DNA of 64,000 nt from Hahellaceae bacterium (GCA_016744695.1 JADGDV010000006.1:96554-160553), one strand, 5' to 3'. Shown: positions 19,316 through 29,962, counted from the stretch's first letter. Notes: generated by a model from the letters alone, not told the origin. Translations and numbers: made by a program.

Positions 19316-20112
19316 TACTGGCTACCTGCTAAGCGATTCATTTTATATGCCCACACCATCATAACGATGCCAATTAAGACCATAGGCACCGATAGTAACT
19401 GCCCCATGGTTAACCAGTCCCAGGCAAGAAAGCCCAAATGCGCATCCGGCTGGCGAAAGAACTCAACAATAATACGGAAACAACCATAACAAAGAAGAAA
19501 CAAGCCTGTCACAGCCATTCGAGGGCGCTGTTTAGACGAGAACCACCAAAGAATAGCAAATAAAGCAACACCTTCTAAAGCAAACTGATATAGCTGCGAA
19601 GGATGTCTTGGCAAATCTCCTCCCGTAGGAAAGACCATTGCCCATGACACATCTGATACTCGCCCCCAGAGCTCTCCACCAATAAAATTACCTATGCGGC
19701 CCATACCTAAACCGATAGGTACTAAAGGTGCCACAAAGTCGGATATTTCAAAGAAAGTGCGACCTAATTGACGCCCAAACCAGATCATCGCGAGAACAAC
19801 GCCAATCAAGCCTCCATGAAAAGACATTCCGCCTTCCCACACTTTGAATAACCATAAGGGGTTATCTATAAAACGATCAAAATTGTAAAAGAATACATAA
19901 CCAAACCGACCACCTAATACGACACCCATTGCGCAATAAAAAATAAGATCGCCCATCTGCTCAGGCTTAATCGGTGACCATGATTTAGCCGCTCGTTTAG
20001 TGCCAAGAAACCAGGCTCCTGCAAAACCTATAAGGTAAGTAAGACCATACCAGTGAATTTTTAAGGGGCCTAAAGATATGGCCACAGGGTCAATCTGAGG
20101 GTACTTCAACAT
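19315..20112 (-). CDS. lgt: Prolipoprotein diacylglyceryl transferase Lgt
   Basis: 265 residues with about seven membrane helices. Lgt transfers diacylglyceryl from phosphatidylglycerol to the lipobox cysteine of prolipoproteins. The N-terminal [11 protein letters not shown], the middle [11 protein letters not shown] and the signature [14 protein letters not shown] are all present. It is followed without a gap by thyA and preceded 12 nt upstream by the TSUP permease gene, likely one operon. One substrate in this window would be LpoA (57024-58841). Confidence 0.98.
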   Translation of the reverse strand: MLKYPQIDPVAISLGPLKIHWYGLTYLIGFAGAWFLGTKRAAKSWSPIKPEQMGDLIFYCAMGVVLGGRFGYVFFYNFDRFIDNPLWLFKVWEGGMSFHGGLIGVVLAMIWFGRQLGRTFFEISDFVAPLVPIGLGMGRIGNFIGGELWGRVSDVSWAMVFPTGGDLPRHPSQLYQFALEGVALFAILWWFSSKQRPRMAVTGLFLLCYGCFRIIVEFFRQPDAHLGFLAWDWLTMGQLLSVPMVLIGIVMMVWAYKMNRLAGSQ

Positions 20113-20124
20113 TAAAACTTTCCT

Positions 20125-20910
20125 TTAAGCCAACAAGAATTTTAAACCTACAACAACCAGTAACACCGCAAAAATACGTTTTAACATAATAGGTGGCAAT
20201 TTATGAGCTAACTTAGCACCGATACGGGCAAAATAAACACTGGTTATGATAATACCAATAAAGGCAGGTAAATAGATAAAACCTGCACTCCACTCAGGTA
20301 AGGCTGGTTCGCCCCACCCTTTATATATGTTTGTAAGGGCTGCAGTAATTGCAATCGGTAAACCACACGCAGCAGATGTACCCACCGCTTGCTGCATACG
20401 CACATTACACCAAGACAAAAAAGGCACCGATAATGAGCCGCCACCAATACCGAATATTGCAGAAGCCCAACCAATACCAGTGCCTACACCGACTAAACCT
20501 GAATTACCTGGAATATCACGACCCGGTTTTGGTTTTAAACCAAGACCCATTTGAACGGCCATTAACAAAGCAAAAACACCGATAATTTTTTGTAACACTG
20601 GCCCACTTAATTCTGCGGCCGTATAAACACCTAATACCGCACCAAGTACAATACCGACAGCCATCGGTTTAAATATATCCCAGCGCACGCCCTTTTTTTC
20701 CTGATGTGCTTTCACGGAACTCATTGAAGTGAAAACAATCGTGGCTAGGGATGTGCCTATTGCCATGTGCGTCAGTACATCGGGGGAAATACCCTGATAA
20801 GCAAAGCTAATCACTAAAACAGGCACGATGATCAAACCACCACCAATACCAAATAAACCTGCCAGTAATCCGGCTACTGCGCCAAGCGCCAAGTAAAGCA
20901 ACAGAATCAT
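20125..20910 (-). CDS. TSUP (TauE/SafE) family membrane permease
   Basis: About 261 residues from the ATG at 20910, which has AAGGGGG 7 nt upstream; the frame extends to 20946 without a better start. It has some eight hydrophobic segments, the duplicated TSUP motifs AGLFGIGGGLIIVPVL near the N-terminus and SAIFGIGGGSLSVPFL in the second half, and a polytopic C-terminus. TSUP proteins export or import small sulfur-containing or organic anions such as sulfite or sulfoacetate. The substrate is unknown here. It lies directly upstream of lgt, a recurrent neighbourhood in gammaproteobacteria. Confidence 0.9.
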   Translation of the reverse strand: MILLLYLALGAVAGLLAGLFGIGGGLIIVPVLVISFAYQGISPDVLTHMAIGTSLATIVFTSMSSVKAHQEKKGVRWDIFKPMAVGIVLGAVLGVYTAAELSGPVLQKIIGVFALLMAVQMGLGLKPKPGRDIPGNSGLVGVGTGIGWASAIFGIGGGSLSVPFLSWCNVRMQQAVGTSAACGLPIAITAALTNIYKGWGEPALPEWSAGFIYLPAFIGIIITSVYFARIGAKLAHKLPPIMLKRIFAVLLVVVGLKFLLA

Positions 20911-20987
20911 CAACAATCCCCCTTCTAAAAGAATGGTATAATACACAAGTATTGGACGTAATTTTTGTATTTTTTTGAGTACTTGCT

Positions 20988-21761
20988 ATGTGTTTGATTT
21001 TATTTTCCTGGAACCCTAAATCAGTCAATAGACTGACCGTGGCAGCTAACAGAGATGAGTTTTACCTTCGTCCCAGTAAATCAGCCCATTTCTGGGATGA
21101 TAACGAGCAACTATTAGCAGGTAAAGATTTGCAATTAAACGGCACCTGGCTAGGTATTACTCGCTCAGGAAAATTTGCTGCCGTTACAAACTTTAGAAAA
21201 CCAGACGACAACCAATACCCGCTTTCCCGAGGAAAGCTCTGTAGTGATTTTCTCAAAGGTGATGAACCACCCGCCACGTATCTACAAGCACTACAAAGTA
21301 GCAGTGAACAATATGCAGGCTTTAATTTAATCGTGGGAGATCAAACCACCCTATGCTACTACTCTAATCGAAACGAAGAACCACCAAAACAACTTGAAGC
21401 GGGTGTTTATGGTTTGAGTAACCACCTACTCAACACCGAGTGGCCTAAAGTAAAGACCGGCGTTAACGCCTTCAAAAACGTAATATCCAGAGATTTTGAA
21501 CAGCACTCAACAAAAGAACAAGCACTGCTTGAGGTACTTCAAAATAACCTTCAGGCAGACGACGCATTACTACCCAAAACGGGCGTAAGTGCAGCGAATG
21601 AAAAAATGCTATCGTCTTTATTTATAAAAAGCCCAGCCTATGGCACAAGAGCAAGCACGGTGATACAAATGAAACACAACGGAGAGATTAGCTTTCTAGA
21701 ACAAAACTACAGTAGTGGCGGCGTACCTGCTGAAAAAATCCAGCATCAGCTATTCTGCTGA
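20988..21761 (+). CDS. NRDE (TANGO2-like) family protein
   Basis: 257 residues starting MCLILFSWNP and containing AANRDEFYLRP, the NRDE signature. The family is related to N-terminal-nucleophile hydrolases, with the cysteine at position 2 as the candidate nucleophile once Met is removed. Eukaryotic TANGO2 members have been linked to heme and lipid handling, but the bacterial role is unsettled. It is divergent from the TSUP gene. Its 3' end overlaps the convergent PilZ gene by 16 nt. Confidence 0.88.
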   Translation: MCLILFSWNPKSVNRLTVAANRDEFYLRPSKSAHFWDDNEQLLAGKDLQLNGTWLGITRSGKFAAVTNFRKPDDNQYPLSRGKLCSDFLKGDEPPATYLQALQSSSEQYAGFNLIVGDQTTLCYYSNRNEEPPKQLEAGVYGLSNHLLNTEWPKVKTGVNAFKNVISRDFEQHSTKEQALLEVLQNNLQADDALLPKTGVSAANEKMLSSLFIKSPAYGTRASTVIQMKHNGEISFLEQNYSSGGVPAEKIQHQLFC

Positions 21762-22330
21762 GCCTCTCGACGCTCTTTTAATTGAAGGGTCTGTCGCTTA
21801 ATCACATGCTGAACCAATACCTCTTGCTCATTATTTGTGATATCAACGAAATCAGCACGAGCAATGTAACAATCTTCACCAATAGGCTCATCAAGTAAAT
21901 GAGATCCAATCACCACAGCCGCCAATTTAAGAGAGATATTGGAAGGAAAGAGCGTTAAATCCATTAATAATTTCTGATTAGGTTTTAACTGTTCGTTTGA
22001 AGGAAATGCAATCCCACAAGCACTTATATTAACCTGTTGCGAACGTTTAATCTGGTCTGACACTGGCTCAGATAAGCTTTCATCTAACGATAATACAAGA
22101 TTTATTTTGCGATTATAAAGTTCTAATAACTGATGAACTTGGGGCTGCACCGAACGAAGAATCTCAAGGCTCGCCGTTATTTCATTTTCAAGCTGCGCAA
22201 CCATTGCTGATGGCGCATTCATATTAACACCTGTTTCAGCGTCATCTGTATCATCTAACAAACGATAACTAATCGCTACCTGATCAGTAATACGAAAGTA
22301 TCGTCGTCGCTCTTGCTGGTCATTCAACAT
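21746..22330 (-). CDS. PilZ-domain protein with helical insertion, following pomB
   Basis: 194 residues. The N-terminal ERRRYFRI supplies the RxxxR motif (residues 9-13) and VNISACGIAF supplies NxSxxG (residues 101-106), so both c-di-GMP contact motifs are intact. They are normally separated by some 20-35 residues, but here by about 87. The extra part (about 40-95) is predicted helical (MVAQLENEITASLEILRSVQPQVHQLLELY), reminiscent of oligomerising PilZ variants. The start codon abuts the pomB stop, so it is co-translated with the stator genes. I infer c-di-GMP-responsive control of the flagellar motor, analogous to YcgR. Confidence 0.85.
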   Translation of the reverse strand: MLNDQQERRRYFRITDQVAISYRLLDDTDDAETGVNMNAPSAMVAQLENEITASLEILRSVQPQVHQLLELYNRKINLVLSLDESLSEPVSDQIKRSQQVNISACGIAFPSNEQLKPNQKLLMDLTLFPSNISLKLAAVVIGSHLLDEPIGEDCYIARADFVDITNNEQEVLVQHVIKRQTLQLKERREAQQNS

Positions 22331-23323
22331 TTAAAAAATCTCATCTGGGTCTAATTCATTAAAGCCTTCAAACTGATCTGTATTAAATACACCAGGGCCT
22401 GATTCCCGCGCCTTTTTGATATCTTCTTTAAGCTTCGGGTCGGTCGCTTCCTGAAGAATTATTTCAACACGCCGATTTCTAGCTCTATCTTCTGCTGTGT
22501 CGTTAGGTACAAGCGGCTTTGTATCGGCCATGCCTGTTACTGTAAAACGCTCCGCATCAAGACGACCATCATCAAACAAGCCATGAGCTACTTCCAATGC
22601 CCTTGCAACGGATAGATCCCAGTTTGAAGGGAACTTCGCGGTATGAATAGGTATGTTATCCGTGTGCCCTTCTACAGCAATACTGCCATCTATTTCAGCC
22701 AGAATATCAATTACTTTATCTAAAACAGGGAAAAACTCTGTTTGCAGTTGTGCAGATCCCGATGAGAACGAGCCTTTTTCTTGTACTCGAATAACAATTT
22801 TTCGCCCGCGGGTTTCTATTTCTACCATATTACTGCGAATTTCACTTTCAAGCTTCGCAGCCATATCCATTGCATTGCCTTCAGTTTCTTCTACCAACGC
22901 CTTAATCTTTTGTATAACCACCTTATTAAGCGCTTGCTGCTCACCATCTTGCTCTGAACACTGGTCTTCAATGGCTTTTTCAACTTCAGCCTCACACAGA
23001 ACCTCTAGCGTCGCCTGATCAGGGTCAGTAGTATGCTGCATAACAACCTGCAATGGAGAAGGGTCTGGACGACCTGGAGAAAACTCTTGAGCAATAATAC
23101 TTGTGCCTTTGGGGATATCACTGGCTTTAATTTGGTTTTGAACACCAAACGCCTCTCTCATAGAACCAGCAAGGCGCTTAAACTTAAGAGCATCCATTTC
23201 TGAAAAAGAAAGTAGCAATACAAAAAAGCACATTAACAGAGACATTAAGTCTGCAAATGTTGCTAACCAAGCCGGTAAACCAGTAGGACACTCGGGACAG
23301 TCCTGTTCATCTTCATCACTCAT
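22331..23323 (-). CDS. pomB: Sodium-type flagellar stator protein PomB/MotB
   Basis: 330 residues. The single transmembrane segment about 19-42 contains the ion-binding aspartate at about residue 25 (TFADLMSLLMCFFVLLLSF), almost identical to Vibrio PomB. A plug/linker region follows, then an OmpA-like peptidoglycan-binding domain about 190-300 (EGHTDNIPI, SNWDLSVARA, NRRVEI). With PomA it forms the ion-conducting stator anchored to the cell wall. Resemblance to PomB rather than MotB suggests Na+ coupling; this is an inference from similarity. Confidence 0.95.
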   Translation of the reverse strand: MSDEDEQDCPECPTGLPAWLATFADLMSLLMCFFVLLLSFSEMDALKFKRLAGSMREAFGVQNQIKASDIPKGTSIIAQEFSPGRPDPSPLQVVMQHTTDPDQATLEVLCEAEVEKAIEDQCSEQDGEQQALNKVVIQKIKALVEETEGNAMDMAAKLESEIRSNMVEIETRGRKIVIRVQEKGSFSSGSAQLQTEFFPVLDKVIDILAEIDGSIAVEGHTDNIPIHTAKFPSNWDLSVARALEVAHGLFDDGRLDAERFTVTGMADTKPLVPNDTAEDRARNRRVEIILQEATDPKLKEDIKKARESGPGVFNTDQFEGFNELDPDEIF

Positions 23324-23409
23324 TCAAACTGCCACTCTCACATTCTTAACTAACTTGTTACTCAATAACTCTGAGAACTTTACAGTACTTTTATTTTCTA
23401 GTACGACGG

Positions 23410-24171
23410 TTAATCCTCTTCTGCTTTTCCACGTTTACCTTCTGGTAAATATGTTTGCAGCGTTTGTTCAATTACACGAGGATTTTGACCCGCCTGAATA
23501 GCTAACAAAGCATCAATAATCATGGACTTAAGAAGCTGCTCCTCACCCATCCTTATTTTAACTTTATCGGCAATGGGAATAGCAATCATATTTCCGACCA
23601 TTGCACCATAAAGCGTTGTTAATAGAGCCACAGCCATTGAAGGTCCAATTGACTTTGGATCATCCATATTTGATAGCATGGCAACCAGCCCTACTAACGT
23701 GCCTATCATTCCCATGGCCGGGGCGACATCACCTATTGCCATAAAAATACTACTGCCCGTACTATGACGCTCTACGGCAAGGTCTTTATCTTTGGTTAGC
23801 ATGGTCTTCACCACATCAGCATCATGCCCATCTATTAGTAACTGAATGCCTTTGGATAAGAAATCATTACTAATTTCTTTGCCTTCTAATGAAAGTAGGC
23901 CACCTTTACGTGCTGCATCAGCCATTCCAACGATTTCTTCAATCAGCTCTTCAGGCTTATCCATTTTGAACATAAAGGCTTTAACGGCCACTTTCCCTGC
24001 GCCTAGAAACTGACCCAAGGTATATTTCATCATGGTGACAAAAATAGTGCCAATTATAACAATCAGAAAGGATGGCGCATCGCCAAACATTCCAATGCCG
24101 CCACCAAGAACCATCGCCATTGCAACGATAGCAAAACCACCAATTAAGCCTATCAGGCTTGCTAAATCCAC
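23410..24171 (-). CDS. pomA: Sodium-type flagellar stator protein PomA/MotA
   Basis: 253 residues with four hydrophobic segments. The large cytoplasmic loop carries the charged torque-generating residues (DKPEELIEEIVGMADAARKGG), and the C-terminal helices include GDVAPAMGMIGTLVGLVAML. The sequence follows Vibrio PomA closely. The start is GTG at 24171, preceded by AAGGAG at 7 nt spacing. It begins the leftward pomA-pomB-PilZ unit and is divergent from xseB. Other flagellar genes are absent from the window. Confidence 0.95.
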   Translation of the reverse strand: MDLASLIGLIGGFAIVAMAMVLGGGIGMFGDAPSFLIVIIGTIFVTMMKYTLGQFLGAGKVAVKAFMFKMDKPEELIEEIVGMADAARKGGLLSLEGKEISNDFLSKGIQLLIDGHDADVVKTMLTKDKDLAVERHSTGSSIFMAIGDVAPAMGMIGTLVGLVAMLSNMDDPKSIGPSMAVALLTTLYGAMVGNMIAIPIADKVKIRMGEEQLLKSMIIDALLAIQAGQNPRVIEQTLQTYLPEGKRGKAEED

Positions 24172-24295
24172 TCTTTACTCCTTACCTGACAAAAACTTTT
24201 TAATCTTTACATAATATAAAGGAGGGGCAACCATCAATCACTGTAGAAAAATAGTTTTATCAGCTAAATAAAAACAAAATCGATTGTTCTTGGTC

Positions 24296-24304
24296 TGGTA
24301 TAAT
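24296..24304 (+). promoter_or_regulatory. Candidate extended -10 promoter for xseB-ispA-dxs
   Basis: TGG followed by a perfect TATAAT (24299-24304), that is, an extended -10 of the form TGnTATAAT. No good -35 is visible at 17 bp, as is typical for extended -10 promoters. Initiation near 24311 would give a leader of about 150 nt before xseB. The leader and the rest of this 292-nt intergenic gap are A+T rich; I see no conserved riboswitch in it. Confidence 0.55.
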
Positions 24305-24463
24305 GTACTCCCCTTTATTATTGTAGCTACAATTTTTTAAAAATCATGGTTAATTTGAATAATTTATGATTAAGCTAAAACGAACAGTGGTAGAGACAAA
24401 ACAACAACTTACCTATGCTTGTACAACAGTCATACAACAATCACACAATAGGATTAAGGCACT

Positions 24464-24730
24464 ATGGCCACTATAAAAAAAGCAGAGTCTAATCTTAATG
24501 AAACCATTAACTTCGAACAGTCTCTTAAAGAACTTGAAGATATCGTTCGAAAAATGGAGCAAGGCGAACTTAGCCTCGAACATTCATTAGAAGCCTTCGA
24601 AGAAGGCGTGAAATTAACTCGTAACTGTCAAACAGCCCTACAAAAAGCCGAGCAAAAAGTCGCCATTTTAGTTAAGGATAGCGACGGAGAGCTTACAACA
24701 ACAGACTTCAATACGAGCCAGCCCTCCTAA
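24464..24730 (+). CDS. xseB: Exodeoxyribonuclease VII small subunit
   Basis: 88 residues, standard length. The conserved sequence NFEQSLKELEDIVRKMEQGELSLEHSLEAFEEGV is typical of XseB, whose two helices bind the XseA large subunit. The complex degrades single-stranded DNA from both ends. The xseB-ispA-dxs order is conserved across gammaproteobacteria and probably reflects co-transcription rather than shared function. ispA begins 2 nt after its stop. Confidence 0.97.
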   Translation: MATIKKAESNLNETINFEQSLKELEDIVRKMEQGELSLEHSLEAFEEGVKLTRNCQTALQKAEQKVAILVKDSDGELTTTDFNTSQPS

Positions 24731-24732
24731 TA

Positions 24733-25647
24733 ATGAACAGCATAGCAATGAACAACAAAGATAGTATTAACCAGTATTTCTCAGATTGTCAGGCAATAGT
24801 CGACAGCACTCTTGATAGCTGGCTTCCCTCAGAGTTAATACAACCTGAGCGCTTAAATTCAGCTATTAGATACAGCACCCTCTCGGGTGGAAAGAGAATA
24901 AGGCCAGTACTTGTTTTTGCGACAGCTGAAGCATTTGGCTTAAAAAAAGAGCAAGCTCTCGCTGCCGCCTGCTCAATAGAACTCATTCACGCTTATTCTC
25001 TTATTCATGATGACTTGCCTGCAATGGATGATGATGACTTACGTCGAGGTCAACCCACCTGCCATATCAAATATGATGAAGCGACGGCTATTCTTGCAGG
25101 CGACGCACTTCAAACTCTGGCCTTTGAAATACTGTGTATGAAAGGTGATCACAGCGCTCAGTCTCGAATAGATATGATAAGAACCTTAAGTGTTGCTAGC
25201 GGCACTCAGGGGATGGTTGGTGGTCAAGCCATTGATTTGGACGCAGTAGGCCAGCAACTATCTATCGAAGCACTAGAAAAAATGCACAACCATAAAACCG
25301 GTGCACTCATTGAAGCCAGCATCATTCTTGGGGCTCAAAGTGCTATTTCGCCAGACGCCAACACACTAAAGAACTTACAATGCTATGCTCAAAGTATTGG
25401 ACTCGCCTTTCAAGTTCAAGATGACATACTTGATATTACAAGTAACACAGAAACATTAGGTAAAACTCAAGGCTCAGACATTGCCCGAAACAAACCGACC
25501 TACCCAGCATTACTGGGTATTGATGGTGCGAAGAAAAAAGCACAAGAACTGCACGAAACAGCACTAAACGCACTAGGTGGGCTACCCGATATAGATACAG
25601 CTCGACTGGCCCAAATTAGTGAGTTCATTATTAGTCGAAGTAATTAA
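24733..25647 (+). CDS. ispA: Farnesyl diphosphate synthase IspA
   Basis: 304 residues. The first aspartate-rich motif DDLPAMDDDD and the second QVQDDILD bind Mg-diphosphate; GGKRIRP binds the homoallylic substrate. It condenses isopentenyl diphosphate with dimethylallyl and geranyl diphosphate to give C15 farnesyl diphosphate, the precursor of undecaprenyl carriers and quinones. It is joined in one operon with dxs. The ATG at 24733 is used; another in-frame ATG lies five codons later. Confidence 0.97.
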   Translation: MNSIAMNNKDSINQYFSDCQAIVDSTLDSWLPSELIQPERLNSAIRYSTLSGGKRIRPVLVFATAEAFGLKKEQALAAACSIELIHAYSLIHDDLPAMDDDDLRRGQPTCHIKYDEATAILAGDALQTLAFEILCMKGDHSAQSRIDMIRTLSVASGTQGMVGGQAIDLDAVGQQLSIEALEKMHNHKTGALIEASIILGAQSAISPDANTLKNLQCYAQSIGLAFQVQDDILDITSNTETLGKTQGSDIARNKPTYPALLGIDGAKKKAQELHETALNALGGLPDIDTARLAQISEFIISRSN

Positions 25648-25724
25648 TAAATAGCATTATGTTCTTTCATGGGGCATCTAGGTTATAATGCCCATTTTCT
25701 GCCTCAACGGATTAACTTCGCCGT

Positions 25725-27680
25725 ATGCATCACGCTCACGTTTTTCAAGAAATACCAACACACAGACCTAATACACCTCTGTTGGACAAGCTAGACTCTC
25801 CAGCCCAGCTGCGTTTATTGGGGGAAGACCAGTTGCCTCAGCTAGCCCGTGAACTACGTTCATTTTTACTTTATAGCGTAGGACAATCTGGTGGTCACTT
25901 TGGTGCTGGCTTAGGCGTAGTAGAGCTTACGATAGCTCTCCATTATGTTTTCAATACTCCTGAAGATCGCCTGGTTTGGGATGTAGGCCATCAAGCTTAC
26001 CCTCACAAAATTCTAACCGGTCGTCGTGAGCAGATGACAAAAATCAGACATAAAGATGGCCTGGCCGCATTTCCTCGCCGGTCTGAAAGCGAATACGACA
26101 CGTTTGGCGTTGGTCATTCCAGTACATCTATCAGTGCAGCACTAGGCATGTCGATTGCTGCAAAAATACAAGGTATCCAGCGCCAGTCCATTGCCATTAT
26201 TGGTGATGGAGCGCTCACCGCGGGCATGGCATTTGAAGCACTGAGCCATGCTGGTGACGCAAAACCAAACATGCTTGTTATTCTCAATGATAACGACATG
26301 GCTATATCAAACAGCGTAGGTGGCCTCGGTAACCACTTGGCAAGAATACTATCGGGAAAAACCTACAACCACATGAGAGACAGTGGTAAAAACTTACTCA
26401 GTCATAACCCAAACCTCATGGAGTTAGTTAAAAAAACCGAAGAACATTTTAAAGGCATGGTTGCGCCCGGCACTCTATTCGAAGAACTTGGTTTTAACTA
26501 TATAGGCCCTATTGATGGCCATGACCTACCGACTATTGTAACCACGCTCGAAAACATGAAAGAATTGAGCGGCCCTCAATTTCTTCATGTTGTCACAAAA
26601 AAAGGTAAGGGTTTTGAGCCTGCTGAAAAAGACCCCATTGGATACCATGCAATTAATAAAATTGCCCCTAAAACAAAGGTCAGCATCACAACAGAAGAAA
26701 CGCCCCCACCCGCTAAACCAAAATTCTCTAATGTTTTTGGGCAGTGGCTATGTGATGTAGCAGAAAAAGATTCACGAATAACAGGTATTACCCCGGCAAT
26801 GAAAGAAGGCTCCGACCTTATCGAATTTGCAGAACGTTTTCCTGATCGTTATTTTGATGTCGCTATTGCTGAACAGCATGCGGTAACCTTAGCTGCAGGA
26901 ATGGCTTGCGATGGACTAAAGCCTGTTGTAGCTATCTACTCCACATTCCTTCAACGTGCCTATGATCAGTTAATTCATGACGTGACAGTACAAAATCTTG
27001 ATGTACTCTTCGCTATCGATAGAGCAGGATTAGTTGGCGAAGACGGCCCTACGCATGCGGGAAGCTTTGATATCTCTTTCCTAAGATGCATACCAGAAAT
27101 GGTTATTATGGCTCCCTCTGATGAAAATGAACTTCGACAAACGCTTAACACAGGCTACCACTATAAAGGCCCTGCTGCCGTTCGCTATCCAAGAGGCACA
27201 GGGATTGGCGCTAAAATAGAGCCGTCTTTAGAATGCCTACCCATTGGTAAAGGCAGAATCATTCGCGAAGGAAATGATGTAGCTATTCTCGCCTTTGGAA
27301 CATTACTTCACACAGCCCTTAGTGCCGCAGAAGAAATAAATGCCACCGTCATTGATATGCGTTTTGTAAAACCGCTGGATACTGATCTAATTTCACGCAT
27401 GAGCAGTTCCCACGCTTTACTCGTAAGTCTAGAAGAAAACGTCATTGCTGGCGGAGCAGGCAGTGGAATTAATGAGTTCATTAATCAGGCATCAATCGAA
27501 ACAACAATCATCAACTTAGGCCTACCGGATTATTATGTTGAGCATGGCAAGCCTGCTGAGCTACTAAAGGAATGCGGTCTTGATAGGCAGGGAATTCTAA
27601 GCTCAATTAATACGAAACTGAAAGATATGAGGAAGCCCTCAGAAGGAAGTGAAGGTAGCATCAACCGCAAACTTGGGTAA
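25725..27680 (+). CDS. dxs: 1-deoxy-D-xylulose-5-phosphate synthase
   Basis: 651 residues. It catalyses the thiamine-diphosphate-dependent first step of the MEP isoprenoid pathway, joining pyruvate and glyceraldehyde-3-phosphate. The TPP/Mg-binding motif is [18 protein letters not shown] ending in LNDN. The transketolase central domain has [18 protein letters not shown], and the C-terminal domain has [16 protein letters not shown]. The short C-terminal extension after the last conserved region is rich in Ser and Gly. It is the last gene of the xseB-ispA-dxs unit, followed by a hairpin. Confidence 0.98.
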   Translation: MHHAHVFQEIPTHRPNTPLLDKLDSPAQLRLLGEDQLPQLARELRSFLLYSVGQSGGHFGAGLGVVELTIALHYVFNTPEDRLVWDVGHQAYPHKILTGRREQMTKIRHKDGLAAFPRRSESEYDTFGVGHSSTSISAALGMSIAAKIQGIQRQSIAIIGDGALTAGMAFEALSHAGDAKPNMLVILNDNDMAISNSVGGLGNHLARILSGKTYNHMRDSGKNLLSHNPNLMELVKKTEEHFKGMVAPGTLFEELGFNYIGPIDGHDLPTIVTTLENMKELSGPQFLHVVTKKGKGFEPAEKDPIGYHAINKIAPKTKVSITTEETPPPAKPKFSNVFGQWLCDVAEKDSRITGITPAMKEGSDLIEFAERFPDRYFDVAIAEQHAVTLAAGMACDGLKPVVAIYSTFLQRAYDQLIHDVTVQNLDVLFAIDRAGLVGEDGPTHAGSFDISFLRCIPEMVIMAPSDENELRQTLNTGYHYKGPAAVRYPRGTGIGAKIEPSLECLPIGKGRIIREGNDVAILAFGTLLHTALSAAEEINATVIDMRFVKPLDTDLISRMSSSHALLVSLEENVIAGGAGSGINEFINQASIETTIINLGLPDYYVEHGKPAELLKECGLDRQGILSSINTKLKDMRKPSEGSEGSINRKLG

Positions 27681-27683
27681 CCT

Positions 27684-27710
27684 GCGTAGGTGTAAACCTT
27701 CAACCTACGC
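27684..27710. terminator. Hairpin between convergent dxs and ribA
   Basis: GCGTAGGT (27684-27691) pairs with ACCTACGC (27703-27710) around an 11-nt loop, four nt after the dxs stop and just before the ribA stop. Only a short T-run (TTTAACTA) follows on the plus strand, so termination is plausible but not certain. It may serve both strands. Confidence 0.6.
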
Positions 27711-27724
27711 TTTAACTAAATAAG

Positions 27725-28339
27725 CTACTCAGTTGACCCATCATCTTGGTGAGTCTTCAACCAATGACCTAGCTTATCAGCCTTAGTTGCCAAATAACCT
27801 GCGTTATGCGGATTTTCGCCCACCTGAAGCGGTACACGCTCTGTAATATCAACGCCAAACTCTGTTAACGCTTTTACCTTTCGAGGGTTGTTAGTCATAA
27901 GCTTCAATTTCGAAATACTCAAATGACTCAAAATCCCTTGACACATACTGTAATCTCTAAGGTCAGCAGCAAAACCTAAGCGTTCATTGGCTTCAACCGT
28001 ATCAGCACCCTGATCTTGCAGATGATAAGCTCTAATTTTATTCAACAGGCCTATTCCACGACCTTCCTGCCTAAGGTAAAGCAAAATACCACGACCTTCT
28101 TCTGCAATACTCTTCATCGCCTCGTTAAGCTGATAACCACAATCACAGCGCATACTAAATAGCGCATCACCGGTGAGGCACTCTGAATGAGTTCTCGCTA
28201 AAACAGGCTCGCCATCAGAAACATCACCCAGCGTTAAAGCAACATGCTCTTGTCCGGTCTCAGTGTCTTCAAAGCCATGCATTTCAAAAATAGCGAATGG
28301 AGTCGGTAAACGACAGGTTTCAATAAAACGAACAGGCAT
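27725..28339 (-). CDS. ribA: GTP cyclohydrolase II RibA
   Basis: 204 residues, a stand-alone GTP cyclohydrolase II (no RibB half). The zinc-binding cysteines occur in [20 protein letters not shown]. The catalytic core has [23 protein letters not shown] and [18 protein letters not shown]. It opens GTP to the pyrimidine precursor of riboflavin. The closest neighbours are dxs (convergent) and moaA, separated by 110 nt, so it may have its own promoter. Confidence 0.97.
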   Translation of the reverse strand: MPVRFIETCRLPTPFAIFEMHGFEDTETGQEHVALTLGDVSDGEPVLARTHSECLTGDALFSMRCDCGYQLNEAMKSIAEEGRGILLYLRQEGRGIGLLNKIRAYHLQDQGADTVEANERLGFAADLRDYSMCQGILSHLSISKLKLMTNNPRKVKALTEFGVDITERVPLQVGENPHNAGYLATKADKLGHWLKTHQDDGSTE

Positions 28340-28449
28340 ACTTCCTCGATACGATTGTACTTAAGTGTTTACTGATGATGATCAATTAAGGCAGGCATTG
28401 TAGCATACTCAATATTCATGTGTGACACAGATCACCGAATGATTAAGCA

Positions 28450-29475
28450 TTACCCTCCCGTGGTATTCATAAACCTTAATATCTGGGGGTCTGCATTATT
28501 ATCAAAATAGTGTCTTTCTGGCTTCAGGTCCATCGCATCAACAATCACTTTCTTAAGCTTTGTTAAGTCACCTGGGTATTCTCTTAACACGCCCTTAAGG
28601 TCAACTGAGTGCTCATTCCCTAAACAAAGCAATAATCGTCCTTCAACCGTCACCCTTACTCGATTACAGTCTCCACAAAAATTATGACTATGTGGCGAAA
28701 TAAAACCTATGCGGCTATTCGAGTCAGCCATAGTGTAGTATTTGGAGGGGCCGCCCGTTGATTCTGAACTTGAGGTTAACGTATAAGTCTGGGAAATTAT
28801 TTCAAGTATTTCATCACTTGAACAATACGACTCAGCACGATCATGAGAAGAAATATTACCTAAAGGCATCTCTTCGATAAAACTAATATCAATCTCTTTC
28901 TCTCGCGCATAATTAACAAGGTCAATAATTTCATCATCATTACGGCCTTTAAGTATCACTGCATTCAGCTTGATTCGCTTAAAGCCTGCCGCTACAGCGG
29001 AATCAACCCCTTTTAATACCGTATCCAAATTACCCGTTCGTGTAAGCTGTAAAAAACGATCAGCTTTAAGGCTATCGAGACTAATATTTATTCGCTTAAC
29101 CCCTGCAGAAACCAAGCCACTAGACAATTTAGTTAATTGAGAGCCATTCGTTGTAAGTACTAATTCATCCAAATTTGGTAAGGCACCTACTTCATCAACT
29201 AAAGACATTACACCTTTACGAATAAGAGGCTCGCCACCTGTCAGTCTTATCTTCCCAACGCCCAACTCACTAAAGGCCCTTGCCACCGCGCTAATTTCTT
29301 CTAACGACAAAATTTCAGCCCGAGGAAGAAAAGTCATCTCTTCATCCATGCAATAGACACAACGGAAATCGCAACGATCAGTGATAGAAATTCTAACGTA
29401 AGTCACCCTGCGACCAAACTTATCGACTAAAATTGATGTTGACTGATCTTCTGTAACGGGCTCTCGGCAGTTCAT
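28450..29475 (-). CDS. moaA: GTP 3',8-cyclase MoaA (radical SAM)
   Basis: 341 residues. The radical-SAM cluster motif is CDFRCVYC near residues 34-41, and a second cluster is bound by C-terminal cysteines in [21 protein letters not shown]. It ends in FMNTTGG, and the terminal GlyGly is required in the family. With MoaC it makes cyclic pyranopterin monophosphate, the first stage of molybdenum cofactor synthesis. It lies 10 nt downstream of moaC. The remaining moa/mog genes are outside the window. Confidence 0.97.
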   Translation of the reverse strand: MNCREPVTEDQSTSILVDKFGRRVTYVRISITDRCDFRCVYCMDEEMTFLPRAEILSLEEISAVARAFSELGVGKIRLTGGEPLIRKGVMSLVDEVGALPNLDELVLTTNGSQLTKLSSGLVSAGVKRINISLDSLKADRFLQLTRTGNLDTVLKGVDSAVAAGFKRIKLNAVILKGRNDDEIIDLVNYAREKEIDISFIEEMPLGNISSHDRAESYCSSDEILEIISQTYTLTSSSESTGGPSKYYTMADSNSRIGFISPHSHNFCGDCNRVRVTVEGRLLLCLGNEHSVDLKGVLREYPGDLTKLKKVIVDAMDLKPERHYFDNNADPQILRFMNTTGG

Positions 29476-29485
29476 AAATTAACTC

Positions 29486-29962
29486 TTAATCTACTTTCCA
29501 ATGACCAGTGCGCCCGCCTTCTTTTTCAAGAAGCCTTACGCTTTCAATAACCATACCTTTGTCAACTGCTTTACACATATCATACAACGTTAATGCAGCG
29601 ACACTTGCAGCAGTCAATGCTTCCATCTCCACACCTGTTTTAGCGTCCAATTTACACATAGTCTCAATGCGTACACGGGAATGCTCAGGTTCTGCTTCTA
29701 AATTCACTTTCACTGATGTGAGTAGAAGCGTGTGACAAAGAGGAATAAACTCTGGACATTTCTTAGCGGCCATAATGCCTGCAATGCGGGCTGTAGCAAA
29801 TACATCACCCTTTTTATGCTTACCCTCTGTAATCATACTCAGAGTCTCAGGCAGCATTTTCACGTAAGCCTCAGCCCTTGCGATTCGGGTAGTAACAGAC
29901 TTATCTGACACATCAACCATGTGGGCTGCACCCTTATGGTCTAGATGGGTTAATGTGGACAT
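29486..29962 (-). CDS. moaC: Cyclic pyranopterin monophosphate synthase MoaC
   Basis: 158 residues from the ATG at 29962, preceded by GAGGTGAGG; the frame extends to 29986 but this start fits the family N-terminus ([18 protein letters not shown]). The conserved [19 protein letters not shown] and [13 protein letters not shown] stretches hold active-site residues. It converts the MoaA product to cyclic pyranopterin monophosphate. It is the first gene of the moaC-moaA pair. Confidence 0.97.
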   Translation of the reverse strand: MSTLTHLDHKGAAHMVDVSDKSVTTRIARAEAYVKMLPETLSMITEGKHKKGDVFATARIAGIMAAKKCPEFIPLCHTLLLTSVKVNLEAEPEHSRVRIETMCKLDAKTGVEMEALTAASVAALTLYDMCKAVDKGMVIESVRLLEKEGGRTGHWKVD

